Shown here: positions 45,216 to 53,511 of the stretch, piece after piece
Layout of the letters: each line of letters begins with the position of its first letter
How positions within the stretch are numbered: the first letter of the stretch is position 1
Source of the DNA: Actinoalloteichus hoggarensis
Lineage (GTDB): Bacteria; Actinomycetota; Actinomycetes; Mycobacteriales; Pseudonocardiaceae
Direction of reading: 5' to 3'
Assembly: GCF_002234535.1 (NCBI RefSeq)
Contig: NZ_CP022521.1
Location: forward strand, 5,998,001-6,062,000
Length of the DNA stretch: 64,000 nucleotides
Notes under the pieces: generated by a model
What the model saw: the letters and a program-made list of their open reading frames with translations, nothing else
Database searches by the model: none
Told to the model about the DNA's origin: nothing
Program-made: the position numbers and the translations under genes

Positions 45216-45539
45216 CTACCGGCGCGCCCGCCTACGGGTCTCGGTGATCACGTCGAGCAGCCGCCAGACCGAGGTGGACGGGTTGTCGCCGGACGCTCCG
45301 GAGGGCAGCGTCCGGCGAGCACGATCGACGGCGATCACATGCGCCTCGACCGGAAAGTCCGGTGCCGCCTTCTTGGCGTAACCAGGCAGGTGTCGACGCA
45401 GGGCGCGCTCAGCCTGCTTCGCGGTCGGATACGCGTGCTGATCGCCGAAATGCAGGAGCAGCCATAACTCGAAGCACGGCGTCGAGACAGCGATGTCCAT
45501 CTCGTTGCGGCGGACGTAGTGGAGGGCGTCGTCACGACA
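45216..45539 (-). pseudogene. RloB C-terminal fragment
   Basis: About 107 codons match the C-terminal half of RloB proteins: CRDDALHYVRRNEMDIAVSTPCFELWLLLHF (usual form AISNPCFELWLLLHF), a conserved GYAKK region and the end DNPSTSVWRLLDVITE. A full RloB has about 200 residues; the N-terminal catalytic-like half is missing and homology stops right after the pcrA gene. An ATG at 45500 could give 94 residues but has no ribosome binding site. RloB usually accompanies RloA, an ABC-type ATPase, in restriction-linked phage-defence loci; no RloA is nearby. This is best read as a remnant of a lost defence island. Confidence 0.75.
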
Positions 45540-45583
45540 GGAACCTTCGTGACACGTCAGTTGGATGCATCCGCTGCGCGGTC

Positions 45584-48064
45584 CTACAGCTTCGTCATGG
45601 GGGCGTTGCCGATGAGCATCAGCTTCACCCGGCCCGCCGTGCCGAAGTCGATGGTCGCGGTGGTCCTCGGGCCGCTGCCGTCGGTGGCGACGACCTTGCC
45701 GAGCCCGTACTTGTCGTGGCTGACGCGGTCGCCGACGTCCAGTTTCATCGGCACCGCGTTGGCGGCCCCGCCTCGGCCGAAACCGCCGAATCCCGTGGTC
45801 CGCATGCCGCTCTGTGCCACGGAGGCCTGCGCGGAGTCGGAGCCGAAGGCGGCGCCGGACCGACCGCCCCAGCGAGTCGCCACGCTGGGCGCGGTGCGAT
45901 CCGGCGCGATGCGGCGCCAGTCGACCAGGTCCGCCGGGATCTCCTCGAGGAACCGCGACGCCGGGTTGGTCATCGGCTGCCCCCAGGCCGAGCGGACCAG
46001 CGCGCGAGAGAGATACAGCCGCTCCCGCGCCCGGGTGATGCCGACGTAGGCGAGCCTGCGCTCCTCCGCCGCCTCGGCGGGGTCGCCCAGCGCCCGCAGA
46101 TGCGGGAAGATCCCGTCCTCCCAGCCGGTGCAGAACACCACGGGGAACTCCAGGCCCTTGGCGGTGTGCAGGGTCATCAACGTGACCACGCCGTCCTCGG
46201 ACTCCGGCACCGAGTCGGAGTCGGCCACCAGCGCGACCCGCTCCAGGAAGGCGGCCAGCGAGCCTGCGGGCGGCCCCTCCTCGACGTCGACGTCGACGTC
46301 CGCCGGTGTGTCCGCCTCCTCGGCCGGGACCGTCGCATCCTCCGCCGCCAGCGCCTGCTGCACGAACTCTCGCGCCACCGTGACCAGCTCGGTCAGGTTC
46401 TCCACTCGCGAGGCGTCCTGGGGGTCGTCGCTCTCCTCGAGCGTGGCGCGGTAGCCGGTGCGTTCCAGCACGGCTTCGAGGATTTCGGCGACGTCGCGGC
46501 CCGCCTCGAGTTCCGCACGCAGCTCGTCCATCAACGCCACGAAGCCCGCGACGGCCTTCTGCGACCGCGAGTTGAGCAGCGCGACCCGACCCTCGGCCGC
46601 CGCGCGCAGGGCCGAGGCGAAGCCGATGTCCTGCTGTTCGGCGTACACCGAGACGACGGCCTCCGCCCGATCGCCGATGCCGCGCTTCGGGGTGTTGAGG
46701 ACGCGCCGCAGGCTGACGGCGTCGTCGGGATTGGCCAGCGCCCGCAGGTAGGCCAACGCGTCGCGGACCTCGCGGCGCTCGTAGAACCGGACGCCGCCGA
46801 CCACCCGATACGGCAGGCCGAGCCGGATGAAGATCTCCTCGAAGACCCGTGACTGATTGTTCGTCCGGTAGAAGACCGCGATGTCGCCGTTGGCCACCTC
46901 GCCCGCGTCGACGAGCCGGTCGATCTCCCTGGCGACGAACGCCGCCTCGTCGTGCTCGTTGTCCGCGACGTAGCCGACGATCTTCTCGCCCTGGCCGGAG
47001 TCGGTCCACAGCCGCTTGTCCCGCCGATCCGGGTTGCGGGAGATCACGGCGTTCGCCGCGGAGAGGATCGTCTGCGTCGAGCGGTAGTTCTGCTCCAGCA
47101 TGATCGTCCGGGCGTCCGGATAGTCTCGCTCGAACTCGACGATGTTGCGAATCGTCGCGCCTCGGAAGGCATAGATCGACTGATCCGCGTCGCCGACCAC
47201 GCACAGCTCGGCGGGCGGCACGGCGGGGCCCTGGTCTCCGGTCGCGGCGCCGACCAGCTCCCGCACCAGCACGTACTGCGCGTGATTGGTGTCCTGGTAC
47301 TCGTCGACCATGACGTGCCGGAAGCGGCGTCGGTAGTAGCCCGCGACGTCCGGGAACCGCTGCAACAGCTCGACCGAGCGCAGGATCAGGTCGTCGAAGT
47401 CCAGGGCGTTGCTGGAGTGCAGTCGGCGCTGGTAGGCGGCGTAGACCTGCGCCACCCGTCGTTGCAGCTCGTCGGCGGCCTGCTCGGCGGCCTCGGCCGG
47501 GCCGATCAGCTCGTTCTTGAGATTGGAGATGTGCACGGCCAGCGTCCGCGCCGGATACCGCTTGGGGTCCAGCTCCAGGTCGCGGGCGACCTGGGTGATC
47601 AGCCGCTTGGCATCGTCACCGTCGTAGATGGAGAAGTTCGAGTTGGCGGTGCCCGCCGAGTCGTCGTCGCCCGCCAGCAGCTCGCGCAGCGTCCTGGCCT
47701 CACGTCGGAGCAGTCGCGCGCACATCGAGTGGAAGGTCGACACCCACATCAGATTCGCCCTGGGGCCGACGAGGTCCGCGACACGCTCCTTCATCTCCGC
47801 GGCGGCCTTGTTGGTGAAGGTGATCGCGAGGATCTGACCGGGATGAACGCCGCGGTCGGCGAGCAGATAGCCGATGCGGCTGGTCAGCACCCGTGTCTTC
47901 CCCGAGCCCGCGCCCGCCACGACCAGCAGCGGACTGCCCTCGTGCGTCACGGCCTGATGCTGCTGCGGATTGAGCCCGGACAACAGGGACGCCGAGTCGA
48001 CGGCGTGGCGGGCCGGAGCCGAGGTGGACGTCGCGTCTGGGGACAGCTCGAACAGGGTGTTCAT
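45584..48064 (-). CDS. pcrA: ATP-dependent DNA helicase PcrA/UvrD
   Basis: An 826-residue superfamily 1 3'-5' helicase used in nucleotide excision repair and replication restart. Motifs: LNPQQHQAVTH (Q motif), VVAGAGSGKT at 48-57 (Walker A), ITFTNKAAAEMKERV (Ia), VMVDEYQDTN (Walker B/II), VVGDADQSIYAFRGA (III), LEQNYRST (IV), VTLMTLHTAKGLEFPVVF (V) and YVGITRARERLYLS (VI). The C-terminus has the Tudor-like GDRVSHDKYGLGKVVATDGSG region, a RNA polymerase interaction domain. ATG 48064 is preferred over GTG 48070 because GGAG lies 5 nt before the ATG. No LexA box was seen. Confidence 0.95.
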   Translation of the reverse strand: MNTLFELSPDATSTSAPARHAVDSASLLSGLNPQQHQAVTHEGSPLLVVAGAGSGKTRVLTSRIGYLLADRGVHPGQILAITFTNKAAAEMKERVADLVGPRANLMWVSTFHSMCARLLRREARTLRELLAGDDDSAGTANSNFSIYDGDDAKRLITQVARDLELDPKRYPARTLAVHISNLKNELIGPAEAAEQAADELQRRVAQVYAAYQRRLHSSNALDFDDLILRSVELLQRFPDVAGYYRRRFRHVMVDEYQDTNHAQYVLVRELVGAATGDQGPAVPPAELCVVGDADQSIYAFRGATIRNIVEFERDYPDARTIMLEQNYRSTQTILSAANAVISRNPDRRDKRLWTDSGQGEKIVGYVADNEHDEAAFVAREIDRLVDAGEVANGDIAVFYRTNNQSRVFEEIFIRLGLPYRVVGGVRFYERREVRDALAYLRALANPDDAVSLRRVLNTPKRGIGDRAEAVVSVYAEQQDIGFASALRAAAEGRVALLNSRSQKAVAGFVALMDELRAELEAGRDVAEILEAVLERTGYRATLEESDDPQDASRVENLTELVTVAREFVQQALAAEDATVPAEEADTPADVDVDVEEGPPAGSLAAFLERVALVADSDSVPESEDGVVTLMTLHTAKGLEFPVVFCTGWEDGIFPHLRALGDPAEAAEERRLAYVGITRARERLYLSRALVRSAWGQPMTNPASRFLEEIPADLVDWRRIAPDRTAPSVATRWGGRSGAAFGSDSAQASVAQSGMRTTGFGGFGRGGAANAVPMKLDVGDRVSHDKYGLGKVVATDGSGPRTTATIDFGTAGRVKLMLIGNAPMTKL

Positions 48065-48457
48065 CGACACTCCACGGTACAGGCCGGAGTGGGTCCATCC
48101 CTCCAGCGCTCAGGCAGGCCGATCCTGCCTACCGCATCGCCCCGACAGGGGAACGGGCGCCCCGGCCGTGATCGCCGCGGCAGCCGACACGACGGTCACC
48201 CTCCACTCGTGAACACCTACGCTCCGTGATCGGTTCGCGGAGGTCGCCGCTTCCGGGGCCGCGCCGACCATTCGCACGCCGTCGGGGCGGCGTGCGACCG
48301 CTCAGGGAAGACCCGGACGACTCCCCCACCACGGTGTGGGGGTCGTTCCCGATGTCCCGGGCAGCCGTCGCGGCACAAAGTGGGTAGAACCAATCGGTAG
48401 GGAGCCGAACGTGCGGCATGACCAGCCCGGCCCCGCGGGGAAGGAACACGGTGCTCG
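48065..48457. other. Divergent intergenic space with a hairpin
   Basis: About 390 bases between pcrA and dedA. A hairpin at 48318-48345 (CCCCCAC and GTGGGGG, 6-nt loop, bulged lower stem) lies 113 bases before dedA. It could end a leader transcript or stabilise one; no gene seen. Confidence 0.5.
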
Positions 48458-49105
48458 ATGCCCGACTTCGTGAACGGAATCGTCTCGTACCTGACCTCGC
48501 TCGACCCCGCCGTCTTCCTGATCGGCCTGCTGGTGATCATGATCCTGGAGACGTCGTTGCTGGTGGGGCTGGTGGTGCCCGGCGATGTCGCCGTCCTCGT
48601 CGCCGCCGCGACGCTGGGTTGGGAGTACGGCCTGTGGATCGTGCTGATCAGCTTTCTCGGGACCCTCGTCGGGCAGTCCGGCGGCTATCTCCTCGGCAGA
48701 CTGATCGGCGACCGCATCCGGCGAGGCTGGATCGGCCGCAAGATGGGTGACAGGAGGTGGGCGGAGGCGGAGTCGATCGCCACCGGGGACGGCGCCCGCG
48801 CCATGATCACCACTCGGTTCGTCGCCGTCGTCCACTCGATGGTGCCGGTCGTCGTCGGATCGCTGGGCCTGAGCTACCTGCGTTTCATCCGGCTGGCCAC
48901 CCTCGGGGCCGCGCTCTGGGCGGTCGCCTGGACCGGATTCGGCCTGTTCGTCGGCGGTGCGGGCCGGGCGATCGGACACCAGTGGGGCACCCTGGGATTC
49001 GGCGTGCTGGGCATCCTGGTGTCGGGCGTGGTGCTGTGGCGCTCCCTCAGCAAGCGCCGCCGAGAACACGCCCGTGCGCAGGAGGCGGAGCAGCAGACCG
49101 GTTGA
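48458..49105 (+). CDS. DedA family membrane protein
   Basis: A 215-residue membrane protein of the DedA/VTT family, which scrambles or flips polyprenyl-phosphate or phospholipids. Key points: FLIGLLVIMILETSLLVGLVVPGDVAVLVAAATLG, with the family E-x8-PG pattern; GQSGGYLLGRLIG; and TTRFVAVVHSMVPVVVGSLGLSYLRFIRLATLG, with a family arginine before a Pro/Gly turn. Five hydrophobic stretches are visible. The last 20 residues are charged and likely cytoplasmic. Start ATG 48458 has GGGGAAGGA 12-18 nt before it, somewhat far. The gene ends 24 bases before the leader peptide of chorismate mutase, and may be partly co-transcribed with it. Confidence 0.87.
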   Translation: MPDFVNGIVSYLTSLDPAVFLIGLLVIMILETSLLVGLVVPGDVAVLVAAATLGWEYGLWIVLISFLGTLVGQSGGYLLGRLIGDRIRRGWIGRKMGDRRWAEAESIATGDGARAMITTRFVAVVHSMVPVVVGSLGLSYLRFIRLATLGAALWAVAWTGFGLFVGGAGRAIGHQWGTLGFGVLGILVSGVVLWRSLSKRRREHARAQEAEQQTG

Positions 49106-49129
49106 CGAGTGTTGTGGCAGACTGAAGCC

Positions 49130-49186
49130 GTGTTCACGCACCGCTACTTTGCTCACGGGTACCGGACTCCGGCGTCCGTGGTCTGA
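49130..49186 (+). CDS. Leader peptide of chorismate mutase, candidate
   Basis: An 18-codon reading frame starting with GTG: MFTHRYFAHGYRTPASVV. It has Phe at 2 and 7 and Tyr at 6 and 11, together four aromatic residues in 11 codons, which fits a Phe/Tyr sensor in front of the first enzyme of the Phe/Tyr branch. It has no Shine-Dalgarno, but CAGACT lies 6 nt before the GTG, so it could be leaderless. The codons CGG-ACT-CCG-G form one arm of an alternative RNA pairing with the terminator downstream. Confidence 0.6.
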   Translation: MFTHRYFAHGYRTPASVV

Positions 49187-49243
49187 ACACGATCAGCCAC
49201 CACCTAAGCCCCGGAGTCCAGGCGGACCCGGGGCCTTCTCGGT
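49164..49243 (+). promoter_or_regulatory. Candidate transcription attenuator before chorismate mutase
   Basis: A terminator-like hairpin at 49208-49234 has arms GCCCCGGAGTCC and GGACCCGGGGC with one bulged A and a 4-nt loop. Its 5' arm (CCGGAGTCC, 49211-49219) is perfectly complementary to GGACTCCGG at 49164-49172 within the leader peptide codons. The two pairings exclude each other: a ribosome stalled at the Tyr-Phe codons would leave 49164-49172 free to block the terminator, while a ribosome reaching the TGA at 49184 would cover it and allow termination. This is classical attenuation logic, inferred from base pairing only. Confidence 0.6.
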
Positions 49244-49286
49244 TCCGGGCCGCAGGACCCCGACGTCTCGTCAGAGGAGAACCGAG

Positions 49287-49592
49287 ATGAACGTGGCCAG
49301 CTCCGACTCGGCGACGGCAGGACCCGGCGAGCCAGCGCCCGAGGAGATCGCCGAGCTGCGCAAGGAGATCGACTACCTGGACAGCGAGATCCTGCGGCTG
49401 GTCCGCAGGCGTATCGAGGTGTCCCAGAAGGTCGGCAAGGCGCGCATGGCGGCAGGCGGGCCGCGCATCGTCACCAATCGTGAGATGGCGGTGCTGGCCA
49501 GATACCGCGAGCTGGGTCCGGACGGCCGTGAACTGGCCATGGCGTTGCTGCGGCTCGGGCGTGGCAGGCTGGGCGGCGAACGCTCCGAGTGA
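49287..49592 (+). CDS. Chorismate mutase, AroQ-delta type
   Basis: A 101-residue all-helical enzyme that converts chorismate to prephenate, the entry to phenylalanine and tyrosine. Visible are EEIAELRKEIDYLDSEILRLVRRRIEVSQKVGKARMAAGGPRIVTNREMAVLARYRELG and the C-terminal LLRLGRGRLGG. Active-site Arg and Lys positions of the AroQ fold are present (R in RRRIEVS, K in VGKAR). The RLGRGRLG tail is shared with the M. tuberculosis enzyme, which is stimulated by binding DAHP synthase, so this may be similarly controlled. AGAGGAG 6-8 nt before the ATG. Upstream is a candidate leader-peptide attenuator. Confidence 0.93.
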   Translation: MNVASSDSATAGPGEPAPEEIAELRKEIDYLDSEILRLVRRRIEVSQKVGKARMAAGGPRIVTNREMAVLARYRELGPDGRELAMALLRLGRGRLGGERSE

Positions 49593-49594
49593 CC

Positions 49595-49628
49595 CGCCGC
49601 CCTGCCGGGCGGCGTGCCCTGGGGCACG
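49595..49628 (+). terminator. Double hairpin terminator of chorismate mutase
   Basis: CGCCGCCC and GGGCGGCG (49595-49614) with a TGCC loop are followed at once by CGTGCCC and GGGCACG with a TG loop (to 49628). They start 3 bases after the stop codon. The rest of the 340-base space up to the next gene holds no gene I recognise. Confidence 0.8.
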
Positions 49629-49920
49629 CGAACCCGACGCCCTCGGCACACGTGGTCGCCGGCGGTCGCGGCAGTGCGGCGATCCCGCGGTCGCGGCAGT
49701 GACGGCGATCCCACAGCCGCCGCCCGGTCGAACGGGCACGACCCGAGCGGATCGGGCGATCCGGCAGCCCGGTGCCTTCGGCGCACCCGTCCGGCGCCGA
49801 ACGCTCGCACCCGGCGAACGCCACGCCGAGGTCGTCGACGCGCGGCCTCCCGATCCCGCCCATGGACGCTCCCTAGGTCACATCCGGGAAACCACTGATG
49901 TCACGGGTCTGGAAAACGGG

Positions 49921-49926
49921 CAGACT
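49921..49926 (+). promoter_or_regulatory. Candidate leaderless promoter box CAGACT
   Basis: CAGACT lies 7 nt before the ATG at 49934. The same hexamer stands 6 nt before the leader peptide GTG at 49130, suggesting a shared type of -10 region. Confidence 0.35.
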
Positions 49927-49933
49927 GGACCGT

Positions 49934-50242
49934 ATGGACTCGGTGATCCACTTTCTGGCCGTCGTCGTCACGCTGCTCGGCCTGGTGGCCGCCGTCGGCA
50001 ACGGCGGGTACCTCGCGATGCTCAACACCGCGGCGAAGAAGCGAGCGGGCGGCGGCCCGGTCACGGACTACGTCAAGGGAAAGCTCCCGCAGGCGGGTGG
50101 CCTGGCCGCCGCCGCGCTGCTGGCGCTGCTGTTCACCAACGGCGGTGTGCCGATGGACATCCTGGCGATCATCGTCGGAGCGGGCAGCGGTGTGGCCGCG
50201 ACCAACGCGCTGAACGCCACTCGAAAGCGTTACCAGTCCTGA
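49934..50242 (+). CDS. Small membrane protein, unknown function
   Basis: A 102-residue protein with an N-terminal hydrophobic segment (VIHFLAVVVTLLGLVAAVGNGGYLAML), a basic polar loop (NTAAKKRAGGG-x-VTDYVKGKL) and a second hydrophobic region (AGGLAAAALLALLFTNGG, ILAIIVGAGSGVAATNAL), ending in a short basic tail. Two or three membrane segments are likely. I do not recognise the family. The ATG at 49934 is preferred over one at 49898 because of the CAGACT box 7 nt upstream. Followed by a hairpin terminator. Confidence 0.7.
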   Translation: MDSVIHFLAVVVTLLGLVAAVGNGGYLAMLNTAAKKRAGGGPVTDYVKGKLPQAGGLAAAALLALLFTNGGVPMDILAIIVGAGSGVAATNALNATRKRYQS

Positions 50243-50250
50243 CCCGTTAA

Positions 50251-50281
50251 GCCGCCGCAGACGATCACGCTCTGCGGTGGC
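50251..50281 (+). terminator. Terminator after the small membrane protein gene
   Basis: GCCGCCGCAGA and TCTGCGGTGGC pair over 11 bp with one G-T wobble and a 9-nt loop, then a pyrimidine-rich stretch (GTTCACTCCTTTC). It begins 9 bases after the stop codon. Confidence 0.8.
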
Positions 50282-50363
50282 GTTCACTCCTTTCGGGTGG
50301 CAGTGCTGCCCGGCGTGGCAAACCAAGGTCATTCTCGCCCGCCCCCGCCCTACGCTTGCCCTC

Positions 50364-51113
50364 GTGACCATCACATCCGGTCCCTCCGCCGACACCGCGA
50401 GACGAGTGCTGGTGGTCACGGCGCATCCCGACGACGTCGACTTCGCCGCCTCGGCCACCATCGCGCGCTGGACCGCCCACGGCGTTCACGTCACCTATCT
50501 CGTCTGCACCGCGGGCGACGCGGGCGGGTTCGACGAGACGCCGCGCACCGAGATGGCCGCGCTTCGACAGGCCGAACAGCGGGCCGCCGCAGCTGCGGTG
50601 GGCGTCACGGAGGTCCGTTTCCTCGGTTATCCGGACGGTCGCGTCGTCGAGTCGCTCGAACTCCGCCGGGACATCACCCGGGTGATCCGCAGGGTGCGCC
50701 CCGATCGGGTCGTGACGCACTCTCCGGAGATCGACTGGCGACGCATCGCCGTCGCCCACCCCGATCACCGTGCCGTCGGAGCAGCCGCGGTCGCGTCGGT
50801 GTATCCGGATGCCCGCAATCCCTTCGCCCACCCCGAGCTGGACCGCGACGGTCTCGAACCATGGACGGTGCGGGAACTGTGGCTGGTGGGCAGCCCGGCC
50901 GAACGGATCAATCACGCGGTCGACGTCACCGACACCTTCGATCGCAAGGCCGCCGCGCTCGCCGCGCACCGTTCCCAGACCGCGCATCTCCCGGAGCTCG
51001 TCGAGGAGCTGCGCGCCGTCATGGCGGAGGCGGCGGCCGAACTGCTGCCGGCGTCGGCGAGCCCGGGCGGGCCGCGACTGGCCGAGACATACCAGGTGGT
51101 CGACACCGCATGA
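50364..51113 (+). CDS. PIG-L/LmbE family deacetylase
   Basis: A 249-residue zinc deacetylase of the PIG-L family, which removes acetyl groups from N-acetylglucosaminyl compounds; relatives include MshB and Mca of mycothiol metabolism. Zinc motifs are AHPDDVDF (residues about 18-22) and HPDHRAVGAAA later; the loop RRVRPDRVVTHSP precedes the second motif. The length is shorter than MshB (about 300), so the substrate remains open. GTG start 7 nt after TACGCT (50351-50356), suggesting a leaderless mRNA. Its TGA overlaps the ATG of the next gene, so the two are coupled. Confidence 0.88.
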   Translation: MTITSGPSADTARRVLVVTAHPDDVDFAASATIARWTAHGVHVTYLVCTAGDAGGFDETPRTEMAALRQAEQRAAAAAVGVTEVRFLGYPDGRVVESLELRRDITRVIRRVRPDRVVTHSPEIDWRRIAVAHPDHRAVGAAAVASVYPDARNPFAHPELDRDGLEPWTVRELWLVGSPAERINHAVDVTDTFDRKAAALAAHRSQTAHLPELVEELRAVMAEAAAELLPASASPGGPRLAETYQVVDTA

Positions 51114-52258
51114 CCGACTTCGACCGTGAGAACCCGCACGTCCCCGGCGGGGCCGGCTCGTGTCGGCGTGCGGAGGCCGTGCCACCCGGCACACCGGGGC
51201 GGGAGTCGGGGCGTCATCGGCGGGGTGGCGAACCGGGGCGGACCCGGTTCGAGGCGGCGGCGGAGCCCTCGCCCGCGCCGTACCGCGCCGCGTCGCCGCC
51301 ACTCGGCCCGCGCCCGGCGGCGTCCGATCCGGTGTCCTCCTTGTCGGCGGCGCCGAGCGAGGACCGGGGTGCGGACGAGCCGGGCGCGGGCCGCACCGCC
51401 GCCTGGGCACCGTCCGCCGTCGAGCCCGATCCGCTCGTCGACAGCGACGCCGTCGGGCTGCGCAAATTCGACCTCGGGATGGTGCCCGCCTCGGTGACGC
51501 CGCCGAGGAGCTGGCGGAACGCGGCCTGGTTCACCGTGACGACCTCCATGACCGCCCTCGCCGCGCTCCTGGCCACGACGGCGTTGTTCCTCGGCCCCGA
51601 TCCGCATCGCAGGCCGCCGGACTCCCTGCCGGTCTTTCCCAGCGGCACTCGGCTGCCCGCGCCGCAGGAGACGACCACGACGGTGCCCACCATCGGCGCC
51701 CCGCATCTGCTCGCCGCGCGGGACTCGACGACGGCGACCGCCCCCGCCGAGTCCGGCCGGGACGACTCCGGAGCCTCGGGCGGTCATGGCCGCCTGTCCG
51801 ACGCCGCGTCGGAGCAGCGGACACCCGACGGCGCCACCGCCGGGGCGGACGCCACGCACCCCGCCGGGGCGGCGTCGACGACGACCGTCGCCCCCACGAC
51901 CTCGGTGCCCTTCGTCACGGTCGGCGAAGGCACTCCAGTGGTGAGCGCGACGGAGATCAAAGATCAGACGGTCGCGTTCTTCAACGCCATCGGCCCGGAC
52001 GTCGACTCGGCGTTCAAGCTGGTCACCGGGGAACTGGCCGAGGCCGGGCTTCCCGTGTTCGCCCAGTTGCATGATGACGTCGCGATGGTCGAACTTCGGC
52101 ACATCACCGTCGATCCGGTCAAGGGGATCACGATCTCCACCGTCGTGGTCACTCATGACGACGGCACGCAGTCGACGGAGTATCGCGAACTGCGGTTCGA
52201 GCCGTCGGCCGAGCCCTTGATCACCGTCGACCGAGTGATCCCGCGTTCACAGTGGTAG
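51110..52258 (+). CDS. Single-pass protein with extracytoplasmic NTF2-like domain
   Basis: A 382-residue protein of unknown function. Residues 1-130 are a cytoplasmic, Pro/Arg/Glu-rich disordered region. One membrane helix lies near 145-165 (FTVTTSMTALAALLATTALFL). A long Ser/Thr/Pro-rich linker follows. The last about 100 residues (TEIKDQTVAFFNAIGPDVDSAFKLVTGEL ... ELRHITVDPVKGITISTVVV) look like an NTF2-like fold on the outer face, similar in order to the C-termini of the following protein and the Ser/Thr kinase. ATG overlaps the deacetylase stop (ATGA), so they are translationally coupled. Confidence 0.75.
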   Translation: MTDFDRENPHVPGGAGSCRRAEAVPPGTPGRESGRHRRGGEPGRTRFEAAAEPSPAPYRAASPPLGPRPAASDPVSSLSAAPSEDRGADEPGAGRTAAWAPSAVEPDPLVDSDAVGLRKFDLGMVPASVTPPRSWRNAAWFTVTTSMTALAALLATTALFLGPDPHRRPPDSLPVFPSGTRLPAPQETTTTVPTIGAPHLLAARDSTTATAPAESGRDDSGASGGHGRLSDAASEQRTPDGATAGADATHPAGAASTTTVAPTTSVPFVTVGEGTPVVSATEIKDQTVAFFNAIGPDVDSAFKLVTGELAEAGLPVFAQLHDDVAMVELRHITVDPVKGITISTVVVTHDDGTQSTEYRELRFEPSAEPLITVDRVIPRSQW

Positions 52259-52423
52259 ACACGGACCGTAGCGATGACGCCGCACGTCAGACCGGAATGC
52301 CTCTCATCTTGTGGGAACGACCGTTTGACGCCACGTAAGAACGAACTTCGCGCAACCCCTGGCGCTACGACCGTCACTCACGGTACGAGTTCTGGCGAGC
52401 ACCGAGGGTACGGAGGCAGGGAC

Positions 52424-53242
52424 GTGGGGCGTTCCACAGACGGTCGACGACGCAGCCGAGCCGGTTCCATCACCGTCGCCGAGCTGGTCAGGCGTCAACC
52501 GAAGACGGCGCGAGCGCGCATGCGCGCGGAACCGCCATGGGAGCACGTCCCGACGCACTCCGACCCGCCGGAGCCGGCCGTCGTCCCCGAGCCGGACGAT
52601 CCGGGCGCGTTGTTCCGCACCGCGCCGATGCGCACGTTCGCCTTCGTGGCGGGCGTGGTGGTGTTGTCCAGCTCGATCCTGGCCACCGGGTTGGTCACCA
52701 GCGCACCGGGAGCCGATCTGCCCGGCGGACCGGAGCTGTCGCCGATCGCGCTCGCCGGACCGCTGGTGATGCGCCCGGACGTGCTGACCGCGTATCTCGC
52801 CCGACCCGAGGCGGCGCCGCTGCCGCTCGCCGAGCCCACCGATTCGGGCGACGTCGACGAGCCGCTCTCCGGACGTGTGCCGCCCGGCGAACAGCAGGTC
52901 GTCGTGGGCGCGCCGCCCATGGCGGAGACCGACCGTGAGCTCGTCGAACAGTTCTTCAGCCTGCTCGACGACGATCCGAACGCGGCCGCGAGCCTGCTCG
53001 TTCCCGAGCTGCGCGGCGGTGGCCGCGACGGGTTCGCCGAAGCGTGGGACGACGTGCGCGGTGTCGAGGTGGTGACCATCGATGAAGGGCAGGCCGGTAC
53101 TGTGGTGGCGACCGTGGCCATCGATGAAGCCCACGGCGGGCGGCTGTATCTCACCCAACGACTCGTGGTCGGCGAGACTCCCAGGCGCATCACCGGAGTC
53201 ACACTGTTGGACGCTCAGCAGAACGAGACGCATCAGAGCTGA
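52424..53242 (+). CDS. Single-pass protein with extracytoplasmic NTF2-like domain, second copy
   Basis: A 272-residue protein. N-terminal basic part with SITVAELVRRQPKTARARM, one membrane helix at about 72-94 (FAFVAGVVVLSSSILATGLV), an outside linker, and a C-terminal domain from about 175 (ETDRELVEQFFSLLDDDPNAAASLLVPELRGG ... DVRGVEVVTIDEGQAGTVVATVAI) of the same style as the kinase C-terminus. GTG at 52424 has GGAGG 7 nt upstream and is preferred over the upstream ATG at 52274, whose extra codons look non-coding. Separated from the kinase gene by 265 bases with no gene. Confidence 0.72.
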   Translation: MGRSTDGRRRSRAGSITVAELVRRQPKTARARMRAEPPWEHVPTHSDPPEPAVVPEPDDPGALFRTAPMRTFAFVAGVVVLSSSILATGLVTSAPGADLPGGPELSPIALAGPLVMRPDVLTAYLARPEAAPLPLAEPTDSGDVDEPLSGRVPPGEQQVVVGAPPMAETDRELVEQFFSLLDDDPNAAASLLVPELRGGGRDGFAEAWDDVRGVEVVTIDEGQAGTVVATVAIDEAHGGRLYLTQRLVVGETPRRITGVTLLDAQQNETHQS

Positions 53243-53472
53243 CGTCGGGTCCATGCTCGTCAGGACCGGGTTCGTGATCGGGTCGCGACTGCGGACCTGC
53301 TCGCGATCGTCGTTCGGACCTGCTTCGTGACCCGAGCCGAGGTCGTCGTCAAGGTCGACGGCGTGTCTCGATCCGCCGTGGCACCGCGTCGGTGGCCGAT
53401 GAGCAGAAGTACCGCGCAGGAGCGAGGCCGCTCGGAGGACGACACGGATTTCGCCGTGCTGAAGCCGCGTCC

Positions 53473-53511
53473 TACCCTGAAGCCGTGAGCAGAACCGGGA
53501 GCCGCCAGTGA
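53473..53511 (+). promoter_or_regulatory. Promoter and short upstream frame before the Ser/Thr kinase
   Basis: TACCCT at 53473-53478 precedes a GTG at 53485 by 6 nt. That GTG opens an 8-codon frame (MSRTGSRQ) whose TGA at 53509 overlaps the kinase start GTG at 53508. The kinase start also has GGGAG upstream, so the small frame might couple translation or simply be the 5' end of the transcript. Confidence 0.4.

Noticed and set aside
45584-47204. Extension of the RloB-like frame through pcrA
   Set aside because: The upstream part is an arginine/glycine-rich shadow of pcrA in another frame. Only codons after the pcrA stop resemble RloB.
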